NCBI GenBank assembly: GCA_940337035.1
Contig: CALNHX010002707.1
Coordinates: forward strand, 62,001 to 126,000
Length of the DNA stretch: 64,000 bases
Direction of reading: 5' to 3'
Origin: Agriotes lineatus
Lineage: Eukaryota; Arthropoda; Insecta; Coleoptera; Elateridae
Part shown: positions 12,364 to 22,669 of the stretch, in pieces
How the letters are laid out: each line of letters begins with the position of its first letter
Numbering within the stretch: position 1 is the first letter of the stretch
Made by a program: the position numbers and the translations under genes
Notes under the pieces: model-generated
What the model was told of the DNA's origin: nothing
The model's database searches: none
Seen by the model: only the letters and a program-made list of their open reading frames with translations

Positions 12364-12797
12364 TTATCTACGACCACTACTAAAAGTAGGCATTTTAGCG
12401 CTAGCTTGTTTCACGTTTTATAGATTACCGTGGTTAAAGAAATCAGCTGTTTACTTTCAGCACATGGGCTAAAAGTGAAGTGAGGTTATAAAACTACAAT
12501 TTCGAAGTGGAAGGGAAGTTGTAAAGTTATTCTAGTTGCTTCTTGCGTTACAGGTAAAGGTAAATAATTAAAGCATTATGTAATGAATACAGTCAGATGT
12601 GGAGTATCAATTATTTCATAACTCACCTTGACGGCACTGGCGTGGCAAACAATCGCCCGCGCGGCGTGGCCTACTGTTTATTATGACATAAATTAAAAGT
12701 GTCGCAGATGCAAACTTTTGTTAAATCGATATTTATCTATTAATAACGGTAAAATTAAGGTCGTAGATAAAATATTGTATGCAACGCGTGCTAAAAG
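12364..12797. mobile_element. MITE family B, copy 1
   Basis: This segment matches 19286-19720 in collinear blocks: TCTACGACCACTAC near the left, CAGCTGTTTA, GTGAGGTTATAAA, TAAATAATTAAAGCATTA, GATGCAAACTTTTGTTAAATCG at the right, then GTCGTAGA and CGTGCTAAAAG. The left word TTTTAGCGCTAGCTTG and the right word CGTGCTAAAAG, inverted, form short terminal inverted repeats. It is non-coding. The right end runs directly into the palindrome at 12780-12860. Confidence 0.7.
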
Positions 12798-12860
12798 TCG
12801 TTTATGCACGAGACATAACATGTCTCGTGCATAAACGTCGACTTTTGGCACTTGTTGCAT
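12780..12860. repeat. Large palindrome, 18-bp perfect core arms
   Basis: 12799-12816 and 12820-12837 are perfect inverted copies (CGTTTATGCACGAGACAT) separated by only 3 bases. With one small bulge the pairing extends outward through the CTAAAAG/CTTTTGG and TGCAAC/GTTGCA words to about 12780-12860. It appears to be two right ends of MITE family B abutting head to head. Confidence 0.85.
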
Positions 12861-13760
12861 AAATAGCTATTATGGGTCGTCTGCTCTACTTTGGCATTGC
12901 TCTTCTACAGTAGGAAATACATTAGAAGTAAAACGTAACCATCGAGAAACTTCCTAATAATTTTACGTTCTATTTCAATGAACCCTTCCGCCCTTCGCTT
13001 CAACGAACGACCCTTTTAGATAACATTTTTAAAAAGGTCAGTGACAAAGTTCAACGAAATAGGCTAGCTGGCATTTAAGGGTTAAACTATTTTTATAAAA
13101 CGCTTTCAGAATTCTGCCGTGGGTTTTACGTGGAGCCATCTACCCCTTTCAGACGATTTTGAGTTGTGCTAGACAGAAGCACCGTCATATTCTCTAGCAT
13201 GCCTTTTACGAATATTGCGCACAGAACAACGTTGCGTGACATGTCATTCCGCAATTTTGTCAGCCTTCCCGTCGAATTACCTCATAGGGACGAATCCCAA
13301 GAGTGTACGTTCCCAATAAAACCTGCGTATAGGCATCAAGTGGCTTTGTGTGGAGCCAGTGGAAACGTCAAGTCAATATGTGTACTACGTGACACTATAC
13401 TCGTATCCACCTAATTCGATAAAAATCATTTGCACTGAGAAACATTAAATTTTACAGTTCGTGCTTACATGTGGAAATTAAAAAAAAAGGTAGCATCAAC
13501 GTTACAATTTTTACCAAATTGGATAACAAAAAGCCAAATTTTATTTAAAAAAAGCGCTGCTAGAGAGATTTGGGGTGAGTAGTCCATGGTCAAAACAAGG
13601 ATATTCATCAATGACAATATTGATATTTTACAATATTTAAAAGTACAAGTCATTCTCAATCGAAATGCTGATGAGAGATTGAATAAATTTAAAATGTTCG
13701 TCAGAGACAAAAAAATTACCGAAGCATCTGATGACGTTTAAAATAATGAAGATAGTAATT

Positions 13761-14259
13761 TTAAAGAGAATAGAAGAAGCTTGTTGAACGGATGATAAAT
13801 ATCTGGGTGTAAGCTTGTTCAAGGTCAGTTTTCCATTCACGACGAATGTTTAATCTTCCAACCCAGTTGAGACCAGTTGTTAGCTTTATATGTTCTACCC
13901 ATCTCATGGTAGCCTTCTTCTGCGTCCCGTCTATGTGTAGTTTCCAATTTATTATAGCTCTATACCATCGGTCAGCATTCCTTCTTGCCGCATGCCCAAC
14001 ATATGCCCATGTTTGTTTTACTTTTATTTTTTGTCGAATCCATTCATTTCTTTTTCCCTTTTTTAGTAAAATTCCGAGTGTGGCACGATGCATTGCATTT
14101 TGTTTTTAATACTTGCATGTTCTTTTGCGTCATTGTCCAAGTTTCTACTTCGTAGCACATTACAGGTATTATACATGCATTAAACACTTTCGTTTTTAAA
14201 TTGTATAAGGGAATGTTCTTGTTCTTCAGGATGTAACGTTTCGCCCAGCGCGTACGCAA
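13761..14259 (-). pseudogene. RTE-like LINE ORF2 3' part, fossil
   Basis: The minus-strand frame from 14259 reads ILKNKNIPLYNLKTKVFNAC, then VMCYEVETWTMTQKNMQVLK. After a frame change comes WAYVGHAARRNADRWYRAI and KATMRWVEHIK. These match in order the conserved RTE ORF2 tail: IPxxLKTKVFNxCVLPVxTYGxETWTLT, LKWQWAGHxARRxDxRW, RWxDDIxxxAG. It begins exactly where the homologous fragment at 15774-16290 stops, so the two are halves of one copy separated by the insertion at 14247-15773. Frameshifts and substitutions rule out function. Confidence 0.85.
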
Positions 14260-14429
14260 TTTTGCAATTAAAAATTAATTCGCGCGTTCTCCCATGGCGT
14301 AAAGCACGTTAGGAATAGGAGCGTTGCATCTTCAGCCGGGCGAACAGCGATAAGTGACGACACTGCCGATTCAAAGGAAGAATCCTCTACTCAAAGAAAC
14401 TGGTTTGAGTCGCTGATTACGCCAGCTCG

Positions 14430-14441
14430 GGCTATATAAAG
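14430..14441 (+). promoter_or_regulatory. TATA box candidate
   Basis: GCTATATAAAG preceded by the GC-rich CCAGCTCGG and followed within 40 bp by AGCAGAACTTTTCCC. The position fits transcription through the 66-bp array. Inferred from sequence shape only. Confidence 0.45.
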
Positions 14442-14501
14442 TGAAACCGAAGCCATTTTAAAGCAGAACTTTTCCCGAACCTTCTCCTCACCTGATTCTG
14501 C

Positions 14502-14960
14502 TCAGGAGGGCCTCCAGGCTCTTCGAGTTAATCCGCACCTAAACCGTCTTGGCAGGAGGGCTAGTAAGGCGCTTCGGTTAGAGATCCAACCAGATAACCT
14601 GCACCTAAACCGTCTTGCCAGGAGGGTTAGTAAGGCTCTTCGGCTAGAGATCCAACCAGATAACCTTCACCTAAACCGCCTTGCCAGAAGGGCTAGTAAG
14701 GCTCTTTTGCTACAGATCCAACCAGATAACCTGCACCTAAACCGTCTTGCCAGGAGGGCTAGTAAGGGTCTTCGGCTAGAGATCCAACCAGATAACCTGC
14801 ACCTAAACCGTCTTGCCAGGAGGGCTATTAAGGCTCTTCGGCTAGAGGTCCAACCAGATAACCTGTACCTAAACCGTCTTGCCAGGAGGGCTAGTAAGGT
14901 TCTTCGGCTAGAGATCCAACCAGATAACCTATACCTAAACCGTCTTGCCAGGAGGGCCAT
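14502..14960 (+). repeat. 66-bp tandem repeat, seven units, open on both strands
   Basis: The word (C/T)ACCTAAACCG recurs at 14536, 14602, 14668, 14734, 14800, 14866 and 14932, exactly 66 bp apart with no indels. A partial unit lies upstream. Because 66 is a multiple of three, the plus strand reads a 22-residue repeat (LNRLARRASKALRLEIQPDN) open from about 14446 to 14986. The minus strand reads another (LLALLARRFRYRLSGW) open across 14667-14975. The plus frame has no ATG before the array. I regard it as a minisatellite first; translation is possible but unproven. Confidence 0.9.
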
Positions 14961-15773
14961 TACGCTCATCAGCAAAAGACATCTGTAAATTATTCCCCCA
15001 GGTCCCGTTCACTCAGAGGACGCTTTAGGAATCTGCGTCCAATTTCCACGAGTTAAAACACCGAAACGGAATTAAAATCACTAATTGCGACCTGAACGGC
15101 TTAACACAAGTACAGCTTAAAACGGACACTAGAAAGTCCAGCCTGTATTTATCCGCAGCGCAAGACTGCATCGCAAGAGGCCGGCGTTCGCAATTCCGCA
15201 TGTTTAAATTTTAAGCCATTCTACGGGGACTGTCGCCTGCGAGGATCGGCGTTAATTCCATCATAAATCGCTTACCTGGACTTCCAAGGTTTCCTGCAGG
15301 TGGCTGCAAAAGGTAAACAAACTAGCACCGACACAGCCGCTCGAAGATCCTGCACGTTCTGCACACCCGATAACGTAAGCAGCACTAGGTATGAATTTTA
15401 TTAAATGTAATTCTGCCCGCATTTTGCCCGCTTGAAAGATATAAAATCAAAACTCAGTTATTGCACTACCGCCATATTGGCGGTCAACGCTAAACGTAGA
15501 CCGAAGAACGCCTATTTTAGTTCGATTATAAATATTGTTACAGTTTATTTTTGTCTTTATGAATACAATTTGATTTTATGTATTACTAGCTAAACAAATT
15601 ATACGCTTGTAAATTTGTTCTGTGAACTTTCTCTGGGTTACTTAACTTGAGCGTATTAATGATACCTTGGCATTCTGAGCTGCCTGGAGCCAGTATCGGC
15701 CTGGCAATTGTAGAAAATCTCTTTAAGCATCTAAAATAAATTTAAAATAGCCAGTACCGGCTACAAGGCTGAA

Positions 15774-16290
15774 TCCGAAAGCTGACCAAGCTTTCGTCAT
15801 TTCCCTTCTTATTTCTATTGTCTGATTTTCCCTTCCTGGAACAAGCATATGTTTTGGTTACTTTCTCTATCTCTACGTTTTCTATATATATTTTATAGTC
15901 CTAGTTAAATATAACCTTGGTCTTTCTTAAGTTCATTTGCAATCCTACTTTCTTAGATTAATTATTCAACTCTTCTAACAGGTTTTGAAGTTATTGAACT
16001 GTGGATGCAATAATGACTACATCGTCAACATAGCAAAGATGGTTAAGATTCCTAGCATTGATGTTTACTCCTTTCTCTGACCAGTTAACTCCTTAAAAAC
16101 GCATTCGAAAGCTAATGTAATTGTGAATAGCTTCGGTGACAAGCTTCACCCTGTCTAATACCTTTTTCAAATGTACAGGTTCTGTCTTATCATGTAATTG
16201 GTAGGTTCATCGCTTTATCGGCTACTACTAGTAATTCTGCATATCTGCTATCAATTTTGCAGTTTCGTAGAGACATATAAATATAGGATA
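15774..16290 (-). pseudogene. RTE-like LINE reverse transcriptase palm/thumb, fossil
   Basis: On the minus strand, in order: SLRNCKIDSRYAELL; a degraded motif B (KGIRQGEA); SEKGVNINARNLNHLCYVDD, where YVDD stands for the catalytic YADD/FADD; VGLQMNLRKTKV; and ENQTIEIRREMTKAWSAF. This is the standard RTE order from palm to thumb. Stop codons and frame changes interrupt it. It ends at AWSAFG, and the same protein resumes at 14259 with KRYILKNKNIPL, so this is the upstream half of the RTE copy split by the insertion between them. Confidence 0.85.
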
Positions 16291-16639
16291 CACATATTAT
16301 ATTAGTAGTTAGAACACGTGTACTGACAGAAAACATCCAGCGTTCTTTCGTTGCCTTCTCCAGCCCATAAGATATTCCTTGTTCGAAATATTCCTGAATA
16401 ACGAGAGGCAATTAGATGTGTGAACTAAAAAGTAGCCAGAAATATTGTTGACCTGAATATGCTAGTTTCGGACAATGTCTAAGCAAGCGGAATGCTATGG
16501 TCCTATAAAAAAATGCTTAGTTTCTACATTTTAGAATCATTTAGAAACGTTGATACAGGTATTAATGTCTTATGCCTCAAAAGGCATAATGGCCGTGAGT
16601 CTTCAGTTGCAGACACGTCTGTCACAGAATCTATACCAA

Positions 16640-17440
16640 ATTAAAAGTAATTATGATCAACAGGAAATCATCTAGCTCACTACCACATCAAATACTCTAT
16701 CTCGATGCGCAGGATACTGATACTGCTGACACATGCAATCTTTTTGTGAATTGGTTTGATAGTGTTTACATGTCAGCTAAACCACCAGTAGAAGTCTTAT
16801 TTCACAATTGGCTGTTTTCAGGTTACTTCTGTTGAACTCGTTGATGTTATGGAAGCAATAGGTAACCTTGACCCCAAAAACGATTCAGGCGCGTACAGAA
16901 TTTTTTAAATGTCTATTTATTGGTATATCGACCCTTTCGCTTTACCTCTGCATAATAAATTGCACTCATGTGCCGAAATCGCATATCGAGAAAAAACGCA
17001 TTGTTTTTGAAAACGAAGGTTCGACTAACACGATACTTTTAAAAATCGGAAGTTACCTCACGGTTCCCGTGTGGGACCACTGCTTTTTATGTTGTCGCTT
17101 GCCGTTTCCAGTTTTCGAATCAAGGTCTTTACGCTAACGATTTTAAATTGTACAAAGTGATCACTAAACGTAACTAGGAGCAGTTCCTACATGACTCAAA
17201 TACTATAGATATTAGCTACCTAAACCACAAATTGCCATTAAACTCTAATTAATGTGATGTTTTTATGTCTACCTTACCGACGCAAAATGAGACTCCTGCG
17301 ACGTTCTACGAATAGCGCGAGTACGAACCTTGGTGTTCCCCTCATCCTTACTTACCTTTGAAGGCTTACACTTCACCGACTAGCTCAAGATACGGTTTCT
17401 TATCAGGGTTTAACAATTGTGGGATTTTTAGTTCGTTTCA
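16640..17440 (+). pseudogene. Jockey-like LINE reverse transcriptase fossil
   Basis: Across shifting plus-strand frames I read KSSSSLPHQI with CNLFVNWFDSVY (linker before the fingers), VTSVELVDVMEAIGNLDPKN, and a degraded fingers part with GSTN. These are followed by VGPLLFMLS (motif B), YANDFKLYKVI (motif C) and LNHKLPLNSN*CDV (motif D). Last comes a remnant of the LTF...RxYGFLSG region. The order matches jockey-type ORF2 proteins. The catalytic YADD reads YAND, and at least four frameshifts or stops are present. It is opposite in direction to the RTE half that ends just upstream. Confidence 0.75.
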
Positions 17441-17899
17441 CTTTCATATAAAGGTAAAAGTTCATTAATCAGAAGAAATGGGCGCCATAACTTTATTTAA
17501 AAAGTTTTAAATTCAATAAGTTTACAAAGGTTACGTATTCTTTCTAACAGTCCACAAATCAATTGTTATGCATTAGAGGCTTATACCTTTCTAATTTTAA
17601 TACACATTATGTAATTATTTAGCAAGTTTTATTCTTCTCTGACAAGTTAGAATTTGTTCTAATAAAACGTTAGGATTAATGAATCTATCAGTATCTAGGA
17701 GATTTCTTATACCTATTTAATTAATAACCTCCGGTTCGTAAGTTGAAAATATAAAGAGCTCTCTATACCCTCGTATTTCTCTTTCTAGGTCTTAATTACG
17801 ATTAATGATCGGTATTTAGTTTAATTGGTATCATTCCATGTAGTATAAGAAAGGTCCTTTATGAAAAAAAAACTTATTATTTGACAAGTGACCCAAAAA

Positions 17900-18640
17900 C
17901 CAACTTGACAGTCACAGAACGATTTAATCTCACTTCAGGCCACATCTCCTGGTAAGTAACTATTCTTTTTACTTGAAACTAATCTGTTATTGAATATTCT
18001 TAAGGCTTACGCCCTAATTTAATTATATTTAAGCTATGACGCGAGTTTAAGTCTAACTAACGATATTAAACCCTTTCAGGACTAACATACGGTTAATGCA
18101 GAGAACCCTTGAACCTGGACCTCTCCATCTGCCAACATTAACTATGAAGAACTCCTCATCGAACCAAAGAAGTTGCCCTTGACTGGTGAGTGATCTCCTA
18201 ACTGGTTATAGATTTCTAATTGCGTCCTCTCTTTTCCTTATCGCTCGTAACTTATCGACACACTTCTCCATGGCGAATATACAACTGACCAGAACTGGCG
18301 TCAAATGAAAAAGACCGACGAGCTGGTAGTCAAAGAGGAAGCCCTAAGAGCTGGTGGTCAAAGAGGTGACACTAAGAGCTGAATCAAGGAAAACCCTCTA
18401 TTACGATTTGTATGTATTAGTTTGCCGTCTACCTACCAGTTATATAATAACTGCCCTTTTCAGAAAGAAAATGTTTGTGGAATTTATCCTATCTGCCTGA
18501 AAAATTATTATGTTTTAATACTATGCTGTATGAGTTAAATAAAGGCTTACTATTGTCTGCTTGTATCCTTTCTAAGCTAGGATTTTCAATTTGCTTCGCT
18601 TCTGCATAGAGAAGCGCCCTTTTGCTTTCTCAATTAAACA
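17900..18640 (+). other. Non-coding unit with splice-like and poly(A)-like signals
   Basis: The sequence ATCTCCTG|GTAAGTAAC (near 17950) looks like a splice donor, and TTAAACCCTTTCAG (ending near 18080) like an acceptor. About 105 bp further, TTGACTG|GTGAGTG (near 18186) is a second donor. A 28-bp tandem repeat follows, then AAATAAA at 18537-18543. The candidate internal exon (about 18081-18186) has no long frame. This could be a spliced non-coding transcript or an LTR-type element. The signals are short and could arise by chance. Confidence 0.25.
18320..18389 (+). repeat. 28-bp tandem repeat, 2.5 units
   Basis: Units at 18320-18347 and 18348-18375 share GAGCTGGT(A/G)GTCAAAGAGG and an (A/C)CTAA end, with a third unit started at 18376 (GAGCTGAATCAAGG). 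Confidence 0.8.
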
Positions 18641-18984
18641 AGAAGTAATAATTTTTGTTATTTATTGTTCTTTTATTAACGTAACCATGGGCCTTCTAAA
18701 TTAAATTTCAAAAAGGGTAGGCAACCCCTCCTACTGGTCTTGCGCTTAAAGTTGCCTATCTATTAGGATTAATTAATATTGAACGATATTCCTGTAGAAG
18801 CTACGATATGTACTGCTACAAAGCACAGAATGTTGTATTCGCAGCAGAAAACGGCTGCTGTAAGAGAATTTCAAAGCTCAGATGTTCTTCAGAAATAAGA
18901 ATTTCCAAAAATGTACATTTTTAGGGTGCCCGGATCAACCTGGTGGGAACGAGCCCTTAAATTGTGTAGTGTATTTTTGCTATG

Positions 18985-19228
18985 TATTGCTCTTTATGAA
19001 ACTATGACCACCATACAAGGGAGTGCTGAGAAACTGAGAGTATCACAAACGGCAATGGAGAAGATCATGCCGGGTATTAGTTTATAAGATCATGTGACAT
19101 AAGAAATGGTTATAGATATTATAAGAACAGCAGGTACGCACTTGCTAAAAAAGAACATGTGGAATGAAATATAGAGAAGATTTACGTTCAGCAGTAGATG
19201 ATTAAAAGCTGGCGAAGAAGAAGATCAA
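18985..19228 (+). pseudogene. RTE-like LINE tail, internally deleted
   Basis: The plus strand reads ALYETMTTIQGSAEKLRVSQ, then TAMEKIMPGISL, a stop, DHVT and VIDIIRTAG. It corresponds to TYGxETxTxT...KLRxxQRAMEKxMLGISLRDxV...VxDIIxRI of RTE ORF2. The expected GHxAR and GRPxxRW parts are missing. The copy ends near a GAAGAAGAAGA run (19215-19224), the tail type also seen at 36442 and 55549. It is a short 3' fossil lying just upstream of MITE family B copy 2. Confidence 0.7.
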
Positions 19229-19285
19229 TATTGCTCTTGGTGGAACTAGGAAAGCTAGCTCTGATGCGAGCATCTTTCGTAACAA

Positions 19286-19720
19286 CCTTTTCTACGACCA
19301 CTACGTAAAGTAGGTCTTTTAGCACTAGCTTGCTTCACTAAAAATGACTGTTTTATAAATCAGCGCGTTAAAAGTGAAATCAGCTGTTTAGTTTTAGCAC
19401 ATGTGCACAGGAAGTGAGGTTATAAAGTTATTCCAGTTACTTCTTTCGTTAGAGGTAAACTGCTTTTAAATAATTAAAGCATTATTGCAATGAATAAAGT
19501 AAAATGTGTACTATTATAATTACATTTGATAACTAACTTTGACAGCTACCGCCTGCAGAAACAGTCGCCTGCGCCGTCACGGCCATCTCTTTACCATGAC
19601 ATAATTTATAACTTCATAAATGCAAACTTTTGTTAAATCGACATTTATGGATTAATAATAACAGTAAATTTAAGGCCGTAGAAAAAATATTGTGTGCAAA
19701 CTCGTGCTAAAAGTGTTTAT
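19286..19720. mobile_element. MITE family B, copy 2
   Basis: Collinear with 12364-12797: TCTACGACCACTACG, TTTTAGCACTAGCTTG, CAGCTGTTTA, GTGAGGTTATAAAG, TAAATAATTAAAGCATTA, ATGCAAACTTTTGTTAAATC, CCGTAGA and CGTGCTAAAAG occur in the same order and at similar spacing. The two copies differ by many substitutions and small indels, so the family is old. There is no palindrome at its right end, unlike copy 1. Confidence 0.75.
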
Positions 19721-19729
19721 GTAACTAAA

Positions 19730-22500
19730 CTGCCCAGATAAGTGAAAAGTTAACAATCGTAAACTAAACGTATAGCTCCGTTCTGGGCAGAGTCGCCCAG
19801 TCTTAGATTACACTTGGGAGCTGCGCAAAAACATGTGGAGTACATTTCCACAATGGGAGTACCGGTGCCTTCTATGACATTACCAACTGTAGAGTAATAA
19901 ACAAAACAGTGTTATTATAGTGTACTCGTAATTGTGCCAAATAACTCTTAAGAAAAACGTTGAACTACCTGTGTCCAACCAAACATGTGCTGAATCCTCA
20001 TAAAGGCTTCTGATGCTTTTTTACAAGGCTTGCCCAAAAATTTCTACAAATTCGTAGTTTCTTCTTTTATCCACCTCGGAAATCAGCAGATAACGGGTGC
20101 ACGACGGAAATAAAACGAATGTCACCACTCTTACGACCGCCCAGTCCTACACCACTTGGCACACTGAGGCAGAGCAGATGCCAGTGCTGACACCTGTCGA
20201 AGTACCACGCTACTACGATCAGTTTAAAAGTCACAGAAATATTTTACATAGTATAAGTACGCATTACAAATCTAGTTTTCATGTAACGTACTATAACCAT
20301 GCCATAGAATGACTTTTATGTAACGCACAATTTAGCAAGGTTGTGTCGAAACAAATTTTGTAATTGTATTAGCGCAAGACTGTCACTAAATAATAAATTA
20401 TGGCAACAACCCTAAAAAATATTACTTCCGGACAGGCTCCAAGCGTCAGGATCCTTTCCGTAGATAACTAGCTTATTTAACGTGCTGCGTTACGTATAGT
20501 TCCGATTAATTAAACATGGCATTCGCTCTGAGCAGCGCAGGTAGACGGAAGCGGAGCTTGTTAATGTAATATAAGTAGACCTAGGGGGTTGTGCAGGCGG
20601 ATTAGTAAAATCCGGAAACATGTTCATGTGCGATTTACAAACGCTAAAGCCGGCGAAGTTATTTTTAATGAAGTTTTCCTGCGGTGTCTGGCTGAGCTTC
20701 TAGCCGTCAAGCGCGCTAATTAATAATTAAATTTAATTTCAGCGAAACTAATCAACTGCTAGTTAGAGTTACTTCCAGGGATGTGCCAATTAGTTGCTCA
20801 TCAGTTCGAATGACATGGAGCACGTGTGGAGCAGCGTGGGAGGCGAATATGAAGATTTTTGTTAAACTATTTGGAAATGTTATCAACAGAATTAAATCAA
20901 ATTAATACAACGTCTGCTATTTCATTTTTACAAGAAATTATAGCGGCCACAGATAGTCATGTATCATGAACTGAAAGTTATGAGAAACACAGTAAAGTGT
21001 ATATAACAATAATAATAAAGTCTCAATTACAGGAAATGACACCAAGAGGAACGAAAACTTTATCAGAGAGAGTAATAGATGTAAATATCAGGGTAGCTTG
21101 TAAAATAATGTCACTTATCGAATGGGACGATCTTACTGCAATGCTTGCTTTCGAAGGATGCACGAGAGTTAGATTGTAAAATTAACTAAGAAAGAAGACC
21201 ATATAATGAATGCCGCCTCGATTTTAAACAGATTTCCTCCATCTAAGATTCGCAATAATTGGTTCCCGTCCCCTTTGCGAATTTTCTTTAGTCGCAGTCG
21301 TCGCACATATGACGCGAACATGTGTATAGCGTAATATGATAACAACCATACCACATTGAAAATATCGATTCAACATTTACAAACACTGAATGTTTCTTAA
21401 AGAGCGCATGGCAAAAAGCGCTTCATGCCAACCCTGGTGTACCCAAGTATCGATAAGGGATGTGCACCGGCTCATGTTGTTTATTAGTAGCTTTGTGTTA
21501 CCAGCGCGAGCGAACATGTGAATTTGACATCGGTTTTCGAAATTTTAACGAGACAACCAAGATTGAAATTGTTAAAATTACTATGAAAGGCAATAATTGG
21601 AATTTTTTTAAATGAGAAACTCCTCAAAACGATAATACACATGTAAACACTTTTTAAATTACTAACATTTAACAAACATAACATAATTACAATAAACAAT
21701 ATGGAAATAATTTATTAATGGCGGTATGGTAATTATTATTTAACTAAACAAATTTTAACATTAGTAAATACTAGGGCAGCGTGGTGGACAGTGGATGCGT
21801 GGTACACAGTAAATCACCTAAATATTTCATAAAATATTTTGTGTTCCATCGGTATGTTGATGTATACATTCACCCCTCCAGCGCTCCAGCTGAGTTCTCG
21901 CCTAGCTACTGCGAGTCGCGGACGTGTTTGAAAATACTTTGTAATTTTGCCTTTCCATAACAATTATAAGGTAATTAATTGTTTCTAAATATTAAATACT
22001 TTGCATACAGTAATTATTGACTAAAAAGCGACCGCGAATATAAGGAAAATTTCGATAATTGTATTTTATCTGACAGTAGCGGCTTATTCACAAGTGACTA
22101 ACATTATAGCGAGCATACACAGTCACGTACAGCGGGAATTAATAATAATCCCCGCGAAACGGGCTAAAGGATGAAGCGTATAAATCCTGGATGAGCAACT
22201 TTCGGTGACAAAAATTGTCATATGCCAGCAGGAGGTGTCCTTGAAATCGAAAAAAAGCGCGAGTGATTGACAAGCGCAAACGGTGCAGGGAATCCCGGCT
22301 CGCCAGATGGACTATTACCTTTAGAGGCTGAAGAGGGTCGACGTCGCAAAACCCTCGAAGATACCATTACACCGTTGGCGCAATCAGAAGAATTACGCAA
22401 CTCTTGGCCAACCACAGAGATGAGTCAAGGGCCATAAATCCCTTCGCTGACGCTAAATCCTCGAAGACGTAATGGCCTTTGGCGCATTATTATTCCGCAG
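19730..22500. other. Intergenic DNA, nothing recognised
   Basis: AT-rich with short random frames only. A patch at 20090-20300 is open for 71 codons on the plus strand without a domain. Nothing else is supported. Confidence 0.5.
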
Positions 22501-22504
22501 ACGG

Positions 22505-22668
22505 AAAAGGAAAAAATAAAATATAAAAACGATCGGGACAAGAACTCAGGCACTCTTTACGCGGCCATTCACCAAGTTCTAACTTGATTCACCGTTAACA
22601 CATAAACTTAATCGCGCAATATACATATACCGTGTGTCCACAGGGTTTCGCACCATGGTATCAGAGCA
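22505..22668 (+). other. Possible Copia-type LTR end and primer site
   Basis: TGGTATCAGAGC at 22653-22664 is the word complementary to initiator-Met tRNA 3' ends, used by many Copia elements as primer-binding site. It is preceded by CACCA and, 130 bp upstream, by a TATA-like AAAATATAAAAACG. No gag or pol follows, and no second LTR was seen. Insect initiator tRNA would predict TGGTAGCAGAGC, so one base differs. The call is weak. Confidence 0.25.
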
Positions 22669-22669
22669 A

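Larger units (their letters stand above)
14247..15773 (+). mobile_element. LTR-like insertion splitting an RTE copy
   Basis: The flanking RTE halves would be contiguous without this 1.5-kb block, so it is an insertion. It carries a TATA box (GCTATATAAA, 14431-14440) preceded by GC-rich sequence. About 65 bp downstream begins the 66-bp tandem array (14502-14960), followed by AT-rich 3' sequence. A promoter, then tandem repeats, then no coding region is what a long solo LTR would show. I could not confirm TG/CA ends, a primer site or a target duplication, so a non-autonomous DNA element is possible. Plus orientation is assumed from the TATA box. Confidence 0.5.

Noticed and set aside
14502..14960. 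CRISPR-like regular spacing
   Set aside because: The repeats are directly adjacent without unique spacers, and the genome is eukaryotic in character.
14667..14975. Minus-strand Arg/Leu-rich repeat protein
   Set aside because: It is the complement of the 66-bp repeat; being open on both strands makes coding on either one doubtful.
17470..17495. Possible LTR primer site (TGGCGCCCAT on the minus strand)
   Set aside because: No LTR end, TATA box or second LTR is found in the required position.
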